From: Bacteroidota bacterium
Lineage (GTDB): Bacteria > Bacteroidota > Bacteroidia > 2-12-FULL-35-15
Assembly: GCA_947449315.1 (NCBI GenBank)
Contig: CANFRC010000013.1
Span: 1 to 64,000 of the forward strand
Direction: 5' to 3'
DNA length: 64,000 nucleotides
The first letter of the stretch is position 1; every line of letters starts with the position of its first letter. The notes beneath the pieces were generated by a model that was not told where the DNA came from, did no database searches, and saw only the letters and a program-made list of their open reading frames with translations. Of this stretch, positions 26,551 to 35,848 are shown piece after piece. The position numbers were made by a program, and so were the translations under genes.

Positions 26551-28602
26551 TTATTTTGATCTCAACGCATCTTCTTTAATGGGGCGGAAAGCTGTTCTTC
26601 TGTTTTTCTGATGTTCTTCTTCTGTTTTCGCATGAAGTACTAATAATTTTGTTTCACCATATCCTTTCGCAAATAAACGTTCTGGAGCAATGCCTTTTGA
26701 AATTAAATAATCTACACAGCACTTCGCTCTTTCCTGAGAAAGTTTCATATTGTAGGTGTCACTGCCTCGCTCATCTGTATGGGAGTTTATCTCCACACTT
26801 AAGTTGTTATTCAGATTAAGAAAGTCGGTTAAGTTGTCCAATATCTTTTTTGAGGAAGGACGTAAAGTTGCTTTATCCAAATCGTACTCAATACCCGGAA
26901 TAACAATATCTCCTTGAGGAATTGGTGATAAGAAAAAGTCTTTTTTCAAATGCGCAGACTCGGTCAGTCCTAATGTTGTAAGGTAAAAAGCGTCTCCAAA
27001 GAATGATTTCTTTTGCGCTTTTAGGTATAACTCCATTCCTTCATCAAGAGTTGTGAAATAATTACCTTCATTATCGGTAAATAAGTAAAATGGTTCTTCT
27101 TCTCCACGGATATCTTTAACCGTGATCAAAGCATTTGGAATCACCTCGCTGTTCTCCGAGTTGTAGACCGTTCCTTTTAAGTCAAATACTAATGGGTCCT
27201 TATCAATTGCATATACTTTATAACACGCCCCGCCATTACAATCTTTGCACTCTTGACGGTCTGAAGTTAAAAAGCCTTGTTGCTGACTGTGCTCTAAAAC
27301 AAAGTATGCGTCATCTTTACTTGAGTTAAAAGGCGAACCTAAATTTTTTGGGGCAGACCATAATGAATCGCTGTTGAAGGATGATTTGAAAATATCCAAT
27401 CCTCCGAATCCCGGATGACCATCTGAACTGAAATATAAAGTAGCCGTATAGTAATGAAAAAAAGGTGTTACCTCATCACCTGGTGTATTAATCAATGGAC
27501 CCATATTTACAGGAGGAGCAGTAGGTCTGCTGTCTTCATCTAAATTCACGTACCAAAGATCCATCTTCCCAAAACCTCCTGGTCTGTTAGAAGAAAAATA
27601 CAATACACTTCCATCTGGAGATAAAGTGGGGTGCATCGTTTTGTATCCTGGAAGGTTGATGTTGTCATTTAATTTCTCTGCAGAAAGCCATTTATCATTT
27701 AATAATTTACATACATAAATGCTGCACTCATTTTTGTTGGTTGTTGACCAACGCGTGAAAAAATAATGACTTCTGTCAAATGTCAAAAATCCAGCACCCT
27801 CATGGGCGTCCGTGTCAACAGGACCTGATACTTTTTTAATATCATTCCAGCCTGTTGCCGTTTTTGTTAAAGTATAGATGTCACAAATGAATTTAGAATC
27901 TTGTTTCTTAGGGTCGATAACTGTTCCTCCTTCACGAGCAGAAGTGAATTGAATGGTATTGGCATCGCCATAATAATTCACGGCAAAACTGGAAGTTCCT
28001 GAATTAATTATGGAATCTAACAAGGTAACGTTTACTCCTGATTTATTATAGGCAGTGTCCGTAGCCAAATAACATCCTGCAATTCCAAGCTTTGCTTGTT
28101 GATACATAACAGAGTCTTTTTTCTCAGCGTCATTCATGACTTGTTCAAATTGGAATGCGGCAGCTGAATAACGCTGGTTCTTCATTAAGGCATCACCATA
28201 CCAAAAACGTTCGTATGGATATGCATTGGGTGTGTTATCTATAGCTTTTTTAAACCAAATCTCAGCATTTACATAATCATGATTCAAACGGTAACAATCC
28301 GCTATTTGATGAATGACATATTGTTCTGCAGGGTCAGAAGAAACAATTGTAATGGTATCTTTTGTAATGCTTAAATTGTCTTTGCTCTTTTTGTGAGGGG
28401 GCGTATAGGATTTAATTTCATAAGGATGCGTATAATCAATTGATGTTCCTTTGTTCACGACATTCAAATAAAATGCTACGGCCGTTTTGTAGTCGCCATT
28501 CTTATAGGCTGCATCACCATATTCTGTATACTCTCTCTTGCCCTGAGCAAACGATGCAGCGGTAATAAAAAATAAAAAGGATAATGCTATAATACGTTTC
28601 AT
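26551..28602 (-). CDS. OmpA-family protein with TPR, WD40-like propeller and carboxypeptidase-regulatory domains (PorE-like)
   Basis: 683 residues. The signal peptide is MKRIIALSFLFFITAASFAQ. N-terminal TPR helices span about 20-180 (AAYKNGDYKTAVAFYLNVV), a PD40/WD40-like propeller about 200-440 (MHPTLSPDGSVLYFSSNRPGG), a CRD-type beta-sandwich about 470-550 (DLKGTVYNSENSEVIPNALITV), and an OmpA peptidoglycan-binding domain about 565-675 (NSHTDERGSDTYNMKLSQERA). This TPR-WD40-CRD-OmpA order is that of the T9SS-associated protein PorE and its paralogues. It probably tethers a T9SS or surface-organelle complex to peptidoglycan. It is the last gene of the operon with the type B adhesin and PorP/SprF-like protein, 8 bp after the latter. 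Confidence 0.9.
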   Translation of the reverse strand: MKRIIALSFLFFITAASFAQGKREYTEYGDAAYKNGDYKTAVAFYLNVVNKGTSIDYTHPYEIKSYTPPHKKSKDNLSITKDTITIVSSDPAEQYVIHQIADCYRLNHDYVNAEIWFKKAIDNTPNAYPYERFWYGDALMKNQRYSAAAFQFEQVMNDAEKKDSVMYQQAKLGIAGCYLATDTAYNKSGVNVTLLDSIINSGTSSFAVNYYGDANTIQFTSAREGGTVIDPKKQDSKFICDIYTLTKTATGWNDIKKVSGPVDTDAHEGAGFLTFDRSHYFFTRWSTTNKNECSIYVCKLLNDKWLSAEKLNDNINLPGYKTMHPTLSPDGSVLYFSSNRPGGFGKMDLWYVNLDEDSRPTAPPVNMGPLINTPGDEVTPFFHYYTATLYFSSDGHPGFGGLDIFKSSFNSDSLWSAPKNLGSPFNSSKDDAYFVLEHSQQQGFLTSDRQECKDCNGGACYKVYAIDKDPLVFDLKGTVYNSENSEVIPNALITVKDIRGEEEPFYLFTDNEGNYFTTLDEGMELYLKAQKKSFFGDAFYLTTLGLTESAHLKKDFFLSPIPQGDIVIPGIEYDLDKATLRPSSKKILDNLTDFLNLNNNLSVEINSHTDERGSDTYNMKLSQERAKCCVDYLISKGIAPERLFAKGYGETKLLVLHAKTEEEHQKNRRTAFRPIKEDALRSK

Positions 28603-28610
28603 ATTTATAA

Positions 28611-29636
28611 CTATAATCTAGGGCAATTTGCTAATGGATTTGGTTTGTTTCTATTAGAAATGTATGTTAATGATATTTCAAACCCGCCTCTATGCTCTGA
28701 AACTGTTTTTAGATTCGAAGTATTAATATCGTAACTTATTCGTGCAGTATAATTTCCTTTCTTAATGCCTCCTTCTATAATAGTAGCATCCTTACTTCTA
28801 AAAGTTGGGCCGAGGATCAAATATGAATTTGAATTTTTTAAGAAATAATGTAACAATAAGGTTGCTGTATATTCCTGATCATTAATTTGTTTCATATAAA
28901 TAAACTTAGGCATCAATTGTATCTTTTCATTGATGTTGATATTCGTTCCTCCATGCAAATAATATCTGATAGGTAATTTATTTGTTACACCAAAGAATGT
29001 TTCACTAGGTTGAGTCAAATGGAAGGCTGAAAATCCAATGAATGGATTGAATCTAGCATTTTCTTTTGCAAAATAATACAAAGCCCCAGCATTGATATCA
29101 TGTGTCCATATACTTGTATTGCTGAAGATTTCTGCGTTTGAGATGCTAGGATCAAATCCTCCGCCATTCGCGCTAGTGTACTGATTTCCAAATGTAAGTT
29201 TGTTAAGATTCACACTCTTCTGAAGAATCCCTCCTTGAAATCCAAGTGCAAGGTGATGATTTTTTTTTCTGTCGAATACAACATCATATCCTAAAGAAAG
29301 TAAGGCACTGAAGACATTGTAATCCCCTGTCCCTGCTCTGTAATTCATTAGTTGTAACCCTGCACCAAATTTTTTAATCGGCATATCAACTGAAAGACCA
29401 GTAGTTGTATATGGATGTGTTGCGATCACAGACCATTGAGTTCTGTAATGTCCATGAATGCGATATTGTCCATCAAACATTCCTGTCATAGCAGGGTTTA
29501 AAAATAATGGAGGTGCATCGTATTGAGAAAGGTGGAAATCCTGAGCCATCAATACCTGAGATGCTATCAAGAATATCAAACCCAGCAATAACTTTTTAGG
29601 TGATCCTAATAATGTATGTATAAAAAAGTGTTTCAT
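28611..29636 (-). CDS. PorP/SprF-family type IX secretion system outer-membrane protein
   Basis: 341 residues. A signal sequence ends around QVLMAQ, followed by DFHLSQYDAPPLFLNPAMTGMFDGQYRIHGHYRTQW, the hallmark N-terminus of the PorP/SprF family, and an outer-membrane beta-barrel to the C-terminus. Known members (SprF in Flavobacterium johnsoniae, PorP in Porphyromonas) are needed for secretion or surface attachment of specific cargo, and SprF-like proteins pair with type B CTD cargo. The adjacent upstream gene is exactly such a cargo protein (33 bp spacing), so this is likely its dedicated partner. Confidence 0.93.
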   Translation of the reverse strand: MKHFFIHTLLGSPKKLLLGLIFLIASQVLMAQDFHLSQYDAPPLFLNPAMTGMFDGQYRIHGHYRTQWSVIATHPYTTTGLSVDMPIKKFGAGLQLMNYRAGTGDYNVFSALLSLGYDVVFDRKKNHHLALGFQGGILQKSVNLNKLTFGNQYTSANGGGFDPSISNAEIFSNTSIWTHDINAGALYYFAKENARFNPFIGFSAFHLTQPSETFFGVTNKLPIRYYLHGGTNININEKIQLMPKFIYMKQINDQEYTATLLLHYFLKNSNSYLILGPTFRSKDATIIEGGIKKGNYTARISYDINTSNLKTVSEHRGGFEISLTYISNRNKPNPLANCPRL

Positions 29637-29669
29637 AAAAATCGTATACTCTCAGTACTTAAATAATAA

Positions 29670-32600
29670 TTATCGTAACAATGTTACGTCCCCATGCAAT
29701 TCATGTGTCACATCATCTTCGGTAATAACGCTTAAGGTGTATACATAAACTCCGATTGCCTGATCAACTCCTTTTCGCTTTCCATCCCAACCCAATGATT
29801 GTTTGTCGGATTCGAAAATTAATTCACCCCAGTTATTGTAAATTTTAAAATCTAATTTCTTGAATGGTCCTCCACAAACGTAGAATTCATCATTTATGCC
29901 ATCACCATTCGGACTGAATCCATTTGGAACGTCAGGAGGCATAGAAATAATTTCTTGTTGACAGATAGTATCTGAACAGCCATTGATATCTGATACAATT
30001 AAACAAACATCATAGAATCCCCCAACACTATAAACGTGAGATGGATTTTGCGAAGTGGATGTAGAATTGGTTGTTGCATCACCAAAATCCCACAACCATG
30101 ATACAGGTGAGTTGTAAGATAAGTCACTGAATTGAATTATCTGATTAACATTTCCATTGTAATCATCGGATGAAAAATTTGCTCCGGGTCCAGGCAAAAC
30201 AGAAACGATTTGACTTGTTGTATCAACACAACCTTGTGCAGATTGCACCGTCAGAATAACTGTATAAGAACCGTTTTCAGGATAACTATGCGTTGTGTTT
30301 TGAGTAGTTCCATTGACACTGGCATCGCCATAATTCCATATCCAAGATGTAAGGTAGGAGCCAGTCACTGTAGACAGATCGGTGAAATTGGTTCCGTCTG
30401 TTAAGCAAATTCCATTTGCATTAAAGTTAGCCACAGGAGGGTTGAACACATTCAGGGTTTGCGTCAATGTATCTGCACAACCATAATTTGATAGTACTAT
30501 CAATGAAACATTGTAAGCGCCCCCGGCACCGTAAATATGAATAGGGTCTTCAATAGCACTTGTGCCTGCATCTCCAAAATTCCAGCTCCAGCTTGCTATC
30601 GAACCTGAAGCTATCGTTGAGCCGTCAGTGAATGAAACGGTATCCAGCGAACAGGCATTTGTACTTGTAAATAAAGCTGTTGGAGAAGGGGTCAAAAAAA
30701 CCTGTAATGTATCGGCATTTGACCTACATGCGCCATTATGTGTAGAGGTAAAGATCATTGTCACTGTCCCAGCAACACCATCCGCAGCACTTGGAATATA
30801 GGTTGCAGAAAGAGTGGTGTCGTTAGGAGCAAATGTTCCTGTTCCATTGGTTGTCCAGATACCTGCGTTATTCGTTGTGATCGCACTTATAGATAGTGGA
30901 ATTCCAGCACATGAGCTATCCTTTGATGTGATCAATGATATTGGTGTTGAAGTGAATGTCAATATTGTTGAATCGTTGGTTGCGATACAATTACCATTCC
31001 CAGTGGAAGTGATATATAAAATAACAGAACCAGCAGTTGTGTCTGCGGAGCTTGGTAAATAATTGGTGCATAATGAAGCAGGATTTACAAACGTTCCAGT
31101 TCCTGTTGTTCCCCATAAACCACCTGAAGCGACTGTAACTGTTGCGCAAACAGGAACAAATGTTGTATCTTTACATACAAACAAGTCTGCGCCAGCATTT
31201 ATTGTTGGCCCTCCATAAAAATTAATGATTACTTGATCGGTGTCTGCCGGACATAATGCATTACTTGTTGTGTATAATATTAATGTATCTGCGCCACTTG
31301 CAATTGCAGCTGCTGTAGGGGTGTATGTTGGATTTAATGTTGATGTGCCAGCCGTGGTGCCTGGTGTAAAATTACCTCCCGTACTTCCTGTCCAATAACC
31401 GCCACCGGCATTTAAGATTGTTCCACCTAAATTGATGGATGCATTATTTGAACAGCTAACTGTATCATTACCTGCATTCGCAATTGGAAGGGTTTGAATA
31501 GTTACAGTGTATACAATCGTGTCTTTACAACCCGCAGAGGATGTGCTAATAAGCTGTACGTTAAAAGATCCTCCTGTTCCATATGAATGAATAGGATTTG
31601 GTAAGGTGGAAGTAAATCCATCCCCAAAATTCCAGCTCCATGCTGAAATGGAACTGCTGGCAACAAAGGTAGAATTGTCAGTAAAATGGATTGGAACGCC
31701 TTTACATGCAGGTGCATCGCTAGCAAAATCTGCATTAATAGTAGATAAATTGATAATTTGAATAGCCGTATCTGCACAAGGTGTTCCCCTATTAATAATA
31801 AGGGTAGCCGTGTAAACCCCTAAGGAAGGATAAGTATGCACAGGGCTGGTAACAGCAGTTGTTGGGGAACCATCTCCGAAATTCCACAAGTAAGTGTTTG
31901 CCGAAGGAGTTGTCGTATTTGTGAATGTAATCGTTGTTCCATTACATGGGTTAGATGGACTGAAACTTGCATCCGCAACGGGTGGACAGTTTACTACGTT
32001 GAATTGAAAATCTCGGTAGATCTCTCCAATTTTTACTCCTCTTCTCCACTCGGTGCATTTTATACCTGCAACAAATTGACCTATCAATGCCGGAATACCA
32101 TGAAGAATACCTGTTGGTGAAATCGTCAATGATCCGGGCGTTGCTGCATCCAAAGGGTTGTTAGGGCCAAATGTACTTGTCCATGTTACTGGACTTGCCG
32201 TAAATATACAGCCCGGCCATGTTGGTGACAAATCTGTAAATGGGCTATACAAGGAATAAACAAGAGAATCTCCGTCAGCGTCCGTTGCGCTTTGGTCAAC
32301 TGTCATATCTTGTCCTTGACAAACAAATACAGGTGGAGGGTTGACCCATTTCGGACTGCTATTTGAAATCACAACCCCATTGTCAGGAATATGCGCATAC
32401 CACATATCACCAACAAGAGTAGGAGTGGTGATATTTAATATGGTGCTGTTTCTGCAGCAGAGGCTAAAAAATAAATCATATCCGCCAGAAGTGGGAGGTA
32501 AACCACTTACTACTTTCGTGTAAGTTGCATCTTCCAGACAAATACCCGGATTAACAGCACAAGTATCAATGTTTGGAGGCACAGAAAGCGCTCCGGGAAA

Positions 32601-32837
32601 GGGAATGTTGACTGTGGTTACCAATGTTGCTCCGCAGTTTTTTCTTATTGTAATATCTACACTGGCAGGAAAGGCTATGCTACCTGTCTTGCAATCGCGG
32701 TATAGATGTAACGTAATGCGATAAGTAGAACCGCTCAATTGCTCATATGTTAGTGATCCTCCAACAATGTGAGAAGCACGGGAGGCAAAGCTTAAAAAGA
32801 AAACAAAAATAATCTGGAATAAAAATCGATTCTTCAT
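29670..32837 (-). CDS. Large PKD-repeat adhesin-like protein with gliding-motility-associated (type B T9SS) C-terminal domain
   Basis: 1055 residues. The signal peptide ends at ASR-ASH. The N-terminal domain SHIVGGSLTYEQLSGSTYRITLHLYRDC is shared with many gliding proteins, and the two proteins at 45.8-49.6 kb have a related opening. There are at least five PKD domains (FGDGSPTT, FGDGFTST, FGDAGTSA, YGDASVNG, FGDATTNS). The type B CTD begins VPNGFSPNGDGINDEFYVCGG and ends HGDVTLLR. It is likely a T9SS-exported surface adhesin. It is the first gene of the operon continuing with the PorP/SprF-like and PorE-like genes, and its start faces an inverted-repeat promoter region shared with the divergent SBBP-repeat gene. 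Confidence 0.92.
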   Translation of the reverse strand: MKNRFLFQIIFVFFLSFASRASHIVGGSLTYEQLSGSTYRITLHLYRDCKTGSIAFPASVDITIRKNCGATLVTTVNIPFPGALSVPPNIDTCAVNPGICLEDATYTKVVSGLPPTSGGYDLFFSLCCRNSTILNITTPTLVGDMWYAHIPDNGVVISNSSPKWVNPPPVFVCQGQDMTVDQSATDADGDSLVYSLYSPFTDLSPTWPGCIFTASPVTWTSTFGPNNPLDAATPGSLTISPTGILHGIPALIGQFVAGIKCTEWRRGVKIGEIYRDFQFNVVNCPPVADASFSPSNPCNGTTITFTNTTTPSANTYLWNFGDGSPTTAVTSPVHTYPSLGVYTATLIINRGTPCADTAIQIINLSTINADFASDAPACKGVPIHFTDNSTFVASSSISAWSWNFGDGFTSTLPNPIHSYGTGGSFNVQLISTSSAGCKDTIVYTVTIQTLPIANAGNDTVSCSNNASINLGGTILNAGGGYWTGSTGGNFTPGTTAGTSTLNPTYTPTAAAIASGADTLILYTTSNALCPADTDQVIINFYGGPTINAGADLFVCKDTTFVPVCATVTVASGGLWGTTGTGTFVNPASLCTNYLPSSADTTAGSVILYITSTGNGNCIATNDSTILTFTSTPISLITSKDSSCAGIPLSISAITTNNAGIWTTNGTGTFAPNDTTLSATYIPSAADGVAGTVTMIFTSTHNGACRSNADTLQVFLTPSPTALFTSTNACSLDTVSFTDGSTIASGSIASWSWNFGDAGTSAIEDPIHIYGAGGAYNVSLIVLSNYGCADTLTQTLNVFNPPVANFNANGICLTDGTNFTDLSTVTGSYLTSWIWNYGDASVNGTTQNTTHSYPENGSYTVILTVQSAQGCVDTTSQIVSVLPGPGANFSSDDYNGNVNQIIQFSDLSYNSPVSWLWDFGDATTNSTSTSQNPSHVYSVGGFYDVCLIVSDINGCSDTICQQEIISMPPDVPNGFSPNGDGINDEFYVCGGPFKKLDFKIYNNWGELIFESDKQSLGWDGKRKGVDQAIGVYVYTLSVITEDDVTHELHGDVTLLR

Positions 32838-32897
32838 TCGAATGATAATTGGTCAATATTAAAATTCAGGATACAAATGTAATAAATTTTTTATCCC

Positions 32898-32940
32898 GAC
32901 AAATTTTTGTCTACAAAATTATTAACTTTGTAGACAAAAA
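32898..32940. promoter_or_regulatory. Divergent promoter region with overlapping inverted repeats
   Basis: TTTTTGTCTACAAA (32904-32917) and TTTGTAGACAAAAA (32927-32940) form a perfect 14-bp inverted repeat around a 9-bp spacer. GACAAATTTTTGTC (32898-32911) is a second overlapping palindrome. Exact TAnnTTTG boxes occur on both strands inside it: TAACTTTG on plus (32923-32930) and TAATTTTG on minus (32921-32914). It therefore looks like a back-to-back promoter pair, possibly with an operator built on TTTGTC half-sites. Confidence 0.6.
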
Positions 32941-32973
32941 ATATAACTTCGTCTAAAATTTATGAAATAAGCC

Positions 32974-35481
32974 ATGAAAAAATTATTGTTTTTTAGTATC
33001 GTTTCAACATGTTGTTTTTTATCAGTTAATGCACAGATAAACATTCAATGGCAAAAGCGCTATTCGAGTGCTGGGAGCAATGTTGACAGGGCCGAGGATC
33101 TGTTTATGGATGCTGCGGGAAATACATATGTGACAGGAATCGGAAAAGGTACAAGCGGTAACCTTGATTATGTTACTATAAAATATGATCCACTGGGGAC
33201 ACAGGTATGGAAATCTGAATACAACGGACCTGGGAATAGTATGGATGAAGCGCATGCCATCAAAGTTGACGCAGCTGGAAATGTTTATGTGACCGGATGG
33301 AGTTATGGTGGTACTGTAACAGGTTATGATTACGCTACAGTGAAATACAATTCAGCTGGAGTGCAGCAGTGGGCATCCCGCTATACAAATACTTCAGGCG
33401 GAACGGATGAGGCGTGGGATGTTGGTGTTGATAATGCGGGAAATGTTTTTGTAACAGGAAGCAGTGATGGTGCAGGAACGAATAGCGCTATTGCAACTAT
33501 TAGATATAATTCAGCAGGTGCGCAACAATTTGCTATCCGTCATGAAGGTGTAGGAGGAGGTATTGATGCTGGTTATAGCATCTTTGTTGATGCTGTTTCT
33601 GGTTTCTCATACGTTGCTGGTTATACCTTTCAAAGTGCTGCGCAAGATTTTAATTATGTTACACTAAAATATAACTTAGCTGGAGTTCAGCAATGGGTTA
33701 GCCGATATAACGGACCGGATTCAAAGTATGACGAAGCACGTTCTATTACAGTTGATGGATTAGGCAATGTTTATGTAACAGGATATTCTCAAAAAGCCAT
33801 TTTGACAAACTATGATTATGCAACAGTAAAATATAATTCGGCCGGTGTGCAACAATGGGCCATGCTTTACAATGGAACTGGCAACAATGTTGATAAGTCA
33901 AATGTCGTGAAACTGGATCCTCTTGGTAACGTTTATATTACAGGAAGAAGTGTTGGAGTTAGTCCTGCCGCAGAAGATATATTGACAATAAAATATAATA
34001 ATTCAGGTAGTTTAAAATGGTCGGCAAGGTATAATGGTCCTGCAAATGGATATGACGAAGGAAAGGACCTGGCAGTGGATGCTGCAGGGAATGTTTATGT
34101 GACAGGATATAGTTACACCATAGGCGCAAACAATGATTTCACCACAATAAAATACGATTCAACTGGAGTTCAACAATGGCTTACTAAATACAACGGGACC
34201 GGAAACAATACTGATCAGGCAGTTGGAATAGCTATTGATGGCATAGGTAATGTATTTATTGCCGGCCTTAGTGTTGGCGCAGGTACAGATGAAGATTATG
34301 AGACAATAAAATACTGTCAGCTCACTGCAAATGCAGGTGCTGATACAACAATTTGTAATGGGTCATCCGTTCAGTTGAACGCTTCAGCTCCAGGCGCTGT
34401 GAGTTACGCCTGGACACCTTCAACCGGCTTAAGTTTTACAGATATCGCTCATCCAATTGCTACCCCAACCGTTACTACTACCTATCAGGTTGCCATTACA
34501 AACGGCTCGGGCTGTGTGGATCTGGATTCAGTTGTTGTAACTGTTGTTCCCTTGCCCGCTCCTGGAATTACAACAAGTGGTCCTACCTCATTTTGTATAG
34601 GAGGCTCTGTTACTTTAAATTCAGTTTTAGCTACTTCCTATCAATGGAGTTCAGGTGTAAATGACACCCTGCAATCAATTACTGTAACTACTTCAGGCAA
34701 CTATGCGGTGACTATTACTAATGGTGCAGGTTGTTCAAGCCATGCTTCTGTAGACGTATCTGTATTTGACTTGCCGCCTGTTGATGCAGGTTTAAACGAC
34801 AGTATTTGTTTAAGTACTAATATTACTTTAGGTGCATCTGGTGGTGTTACTTATGTTTGGTCGCCAGCAGGTTCATTAAGTGATCCAACTATTGCAAATC
34901 CGGTGGCAGGCCCTACTGTTACTACTACATATACTGTGGTAGGCACTGCAACAGGTGGTTGCTCCAATACCGATTCCATTACCGTCACAGTTCTAGAAGA
35001 TCCGGATTTGCCAGCGATCATTCGGAATGTAGATACTTTGTTTTGTTCTAGCGATTATTCGGGATATCAATGGTATTTGAATGATGAAGCCATACCTGGA
35101 GCAACTCTTCAGGATTATACGTTCACAGCAAACGGGACGTATTATCTGCAGGTATTTAATGCATCAGGTTGTTCCACCTCATCAACAACTACTGTAATTA
35201 CAGATGTTGGAATTGATGAAAATTCAAATGCTATACATATGATCGCTTACCCTAATCCAACTTCAAGTGATGTCACACTTCAATTTAATTTAGTAAAACA
35301 AAGTGATGTGAAAATAAAAGTAACAAACATTGCGGGAGAGCTTGTTTATTCAGATGAGTTGCGCCATTTTATTGGAGCGTATAAAAGGCAGATAAGCTTG
35401 CATGAAAACGCAATAGGCGTTTATTATTTGCAAGTGACCACAAATGATGAGGTGATCAATAAGAAACTTATAAAACAGTAA
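32974..35481 (+). CDS. SBBP beta-propeller-repeat protein with T9SS type A sorting domain
   Basis: 835 residues. Signal peptide MKKLLFFSIVSTCCFLSVNAQ. Eight tandem SBBP-type repeats of about 52 residues (D.AGNVYVTG....G....DY.T.KYN.AGVQQW..RYNG.G...DEA) span about residues 24-447. Ig/PKD-like modules with WSPAG/WTPSTG follow, and a type A T9SS CTD starts at AYPNPTSSDVTLQF and ends INKKLIKQ. It is presumably exported and surface-exposed; the propeller may bind a ligand or partner. It is divergent from, and shares its promoter region with, the T9SS type B operon, suggesting joint regulation. It ends at a strong terminator. Confidence 0.9.
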   Translation: MKKLLFFSIVSTCCFLSVNAQINIQWQKRYSSAGSNVDRAEDLFMDAAGNTYVTGIGKGTSGNLDYVTIKYDPLGTQVWKSEYNGPGNSMDEAHAIKVDAAGNVYVTGWSYGGTVTGYDYATVKYNSAGVQQWASRYTNTSGGTDEAWDVGVDNAGNVFVTGSSDGAGTNSAIATIRYNSAGAQQFAIRHEGVGGGIDAGYSIFVDAVSGFSYVAGYTFQSAAQDFNYVTLKYNLAGVQQWVSRYNGPDSKYDEARSITVDGLGNVYVTGYSQKAILTNYDYATVKYNSAGVQQWAMLYNGTGNNVDKSNVVKLDPLGNVYITGRSVGVSPAAEDILTIKYNNSGSLKWSARYNGPANGYDEGKDLAVDAAGNVYVTGYSYTIGANNDFTTIKYDSTGVQQWLTKYNGTGNNTDQAVGIAIDGIGNVFIAGLSVGAGTDEDYETIKYCQLTANAGADTTICNGSSVQLNASAPGAVSYAWTPSTGLSFTDIAHPIATPTVTTTYQVAITNGSGCVDLDSVVVTVVPLPAPGITTSGPTSFCIGGSVTLNSVLATSYQWSSGVNDTLQSITVTTSGNYAVTITNGAGCSSHASVDVSVFDLPPVDAGLNDSICLSTNITLGASGGVTYVWSPAGSLSDPTIANPVAGPTVTTTYTVVGTATGGCSNTDSITVTVLEDPDLPAIIRNVDTLFCSSDYSGYQWYLNDEAIPGATLQDYTFTANGTYYLQVFNASGCSTSSTTTVITDVGIDENSNAIHMIAYPNPTSSDVTLQFNLVKQSDVKIKVTNIAGELVYSDELRHFIGAYKRQISLHENAIGVYYLQVTTNDEVINKKLIKQ
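33045..34310 (+). repeat. Eight in-gene SBBP repeats of about 156 bp
   Basis: The repeated protein blade unit, AGNVYVTG-type strand plus YNSAGVQQW strand, recurs roughly every 150-160 bp, with near-identical stretches at DNA level in places. It is a protein repeat, with possible recombination-prone homology between units. Confidence 0.8.
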
Positions 35482-35499
35482 AATATAAAAATGTAAATT

Positions 35500-35534
35500 A
35501 AAAAGGCGACTATATAGTTAGTCGCCTTTTTAGT
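35500..35534. terminator. Intrinsic terminator between SBBP protein gene and DUF7660 gene
   Basis: A perfect 13-bp stem (AAAAAGGCGACTA / TAGTCGCCTTTTT) with a 6-nt loop. The A/T tracts on each side could serve both converging genes. Confidence 0.88.
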
Positions 35535-35571
35535 TATACCAAAGATTTTTTATTCGATCATTTATTAACTA

Positions 35572-35829
35572 TTATTTATACATCGTTGCTCCTTTAAAAA
35601 TGTCGGCAAACGTTTTCCAATTTGCTTCGTCAGCATTTATTTTTATTCTGTTATTATCATAATAACCTTGAATATCTTCCGTGAACGTGGTAAATGCTTC
35701 TAAAAAATCTTTCAAGGTTCTATTTTCCCAGGTCTCAGGATTTGTAATAAGATCTTCCCTGAGCAGATCGATAAATTCAATGAATGTTTCTTTGTTCGTT
35801 ACTTTAAAATCGGATAACTCGTCATTCAT
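35572..35829 (-). CDS. DUF7660-like small cytoplasmic protein
   Basis: 85 residues, acidic, no signal peptide. The pattern ETFIEFIDLLREDLITNPETWENRTLKDFLEAFTTFTEDI.GYY...W..FADIFKGA.MY matches the small DUF7660 family (recalled consensus), whose function is unknown. It lies 19 bp downstream of the nfu-type gene and is probably co-transcribed with it. A role in Fe-S biology cannot be claimed from position alone. Confidence 0.65.
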   Translation of the reverse strand: MNDELSDFKVTNKETFIEFIDLLREDLITNPETWENRTLKDFLEAFTTFTEDIQGYYDNNRIKINADEANWKTFADIFKGATMYK

Positions 35830-35848
35830 AAAATTTAGTTAGGGATAA

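Noticed and set aside
30562-31062. Plus-strand ORFs antisense to the type B adhesin (79 and 82 codons)
   Set aside because: They are shadows in the PKD-rich gene: no start context, no family, and the opposite strand has full coding character.
33045-34310. CRISPR-like regular spacing
   Set aside because: The periodicity of about 156 bp is caused by the translated SBBP repeats, with no short exact repeats separated by unique spacers.
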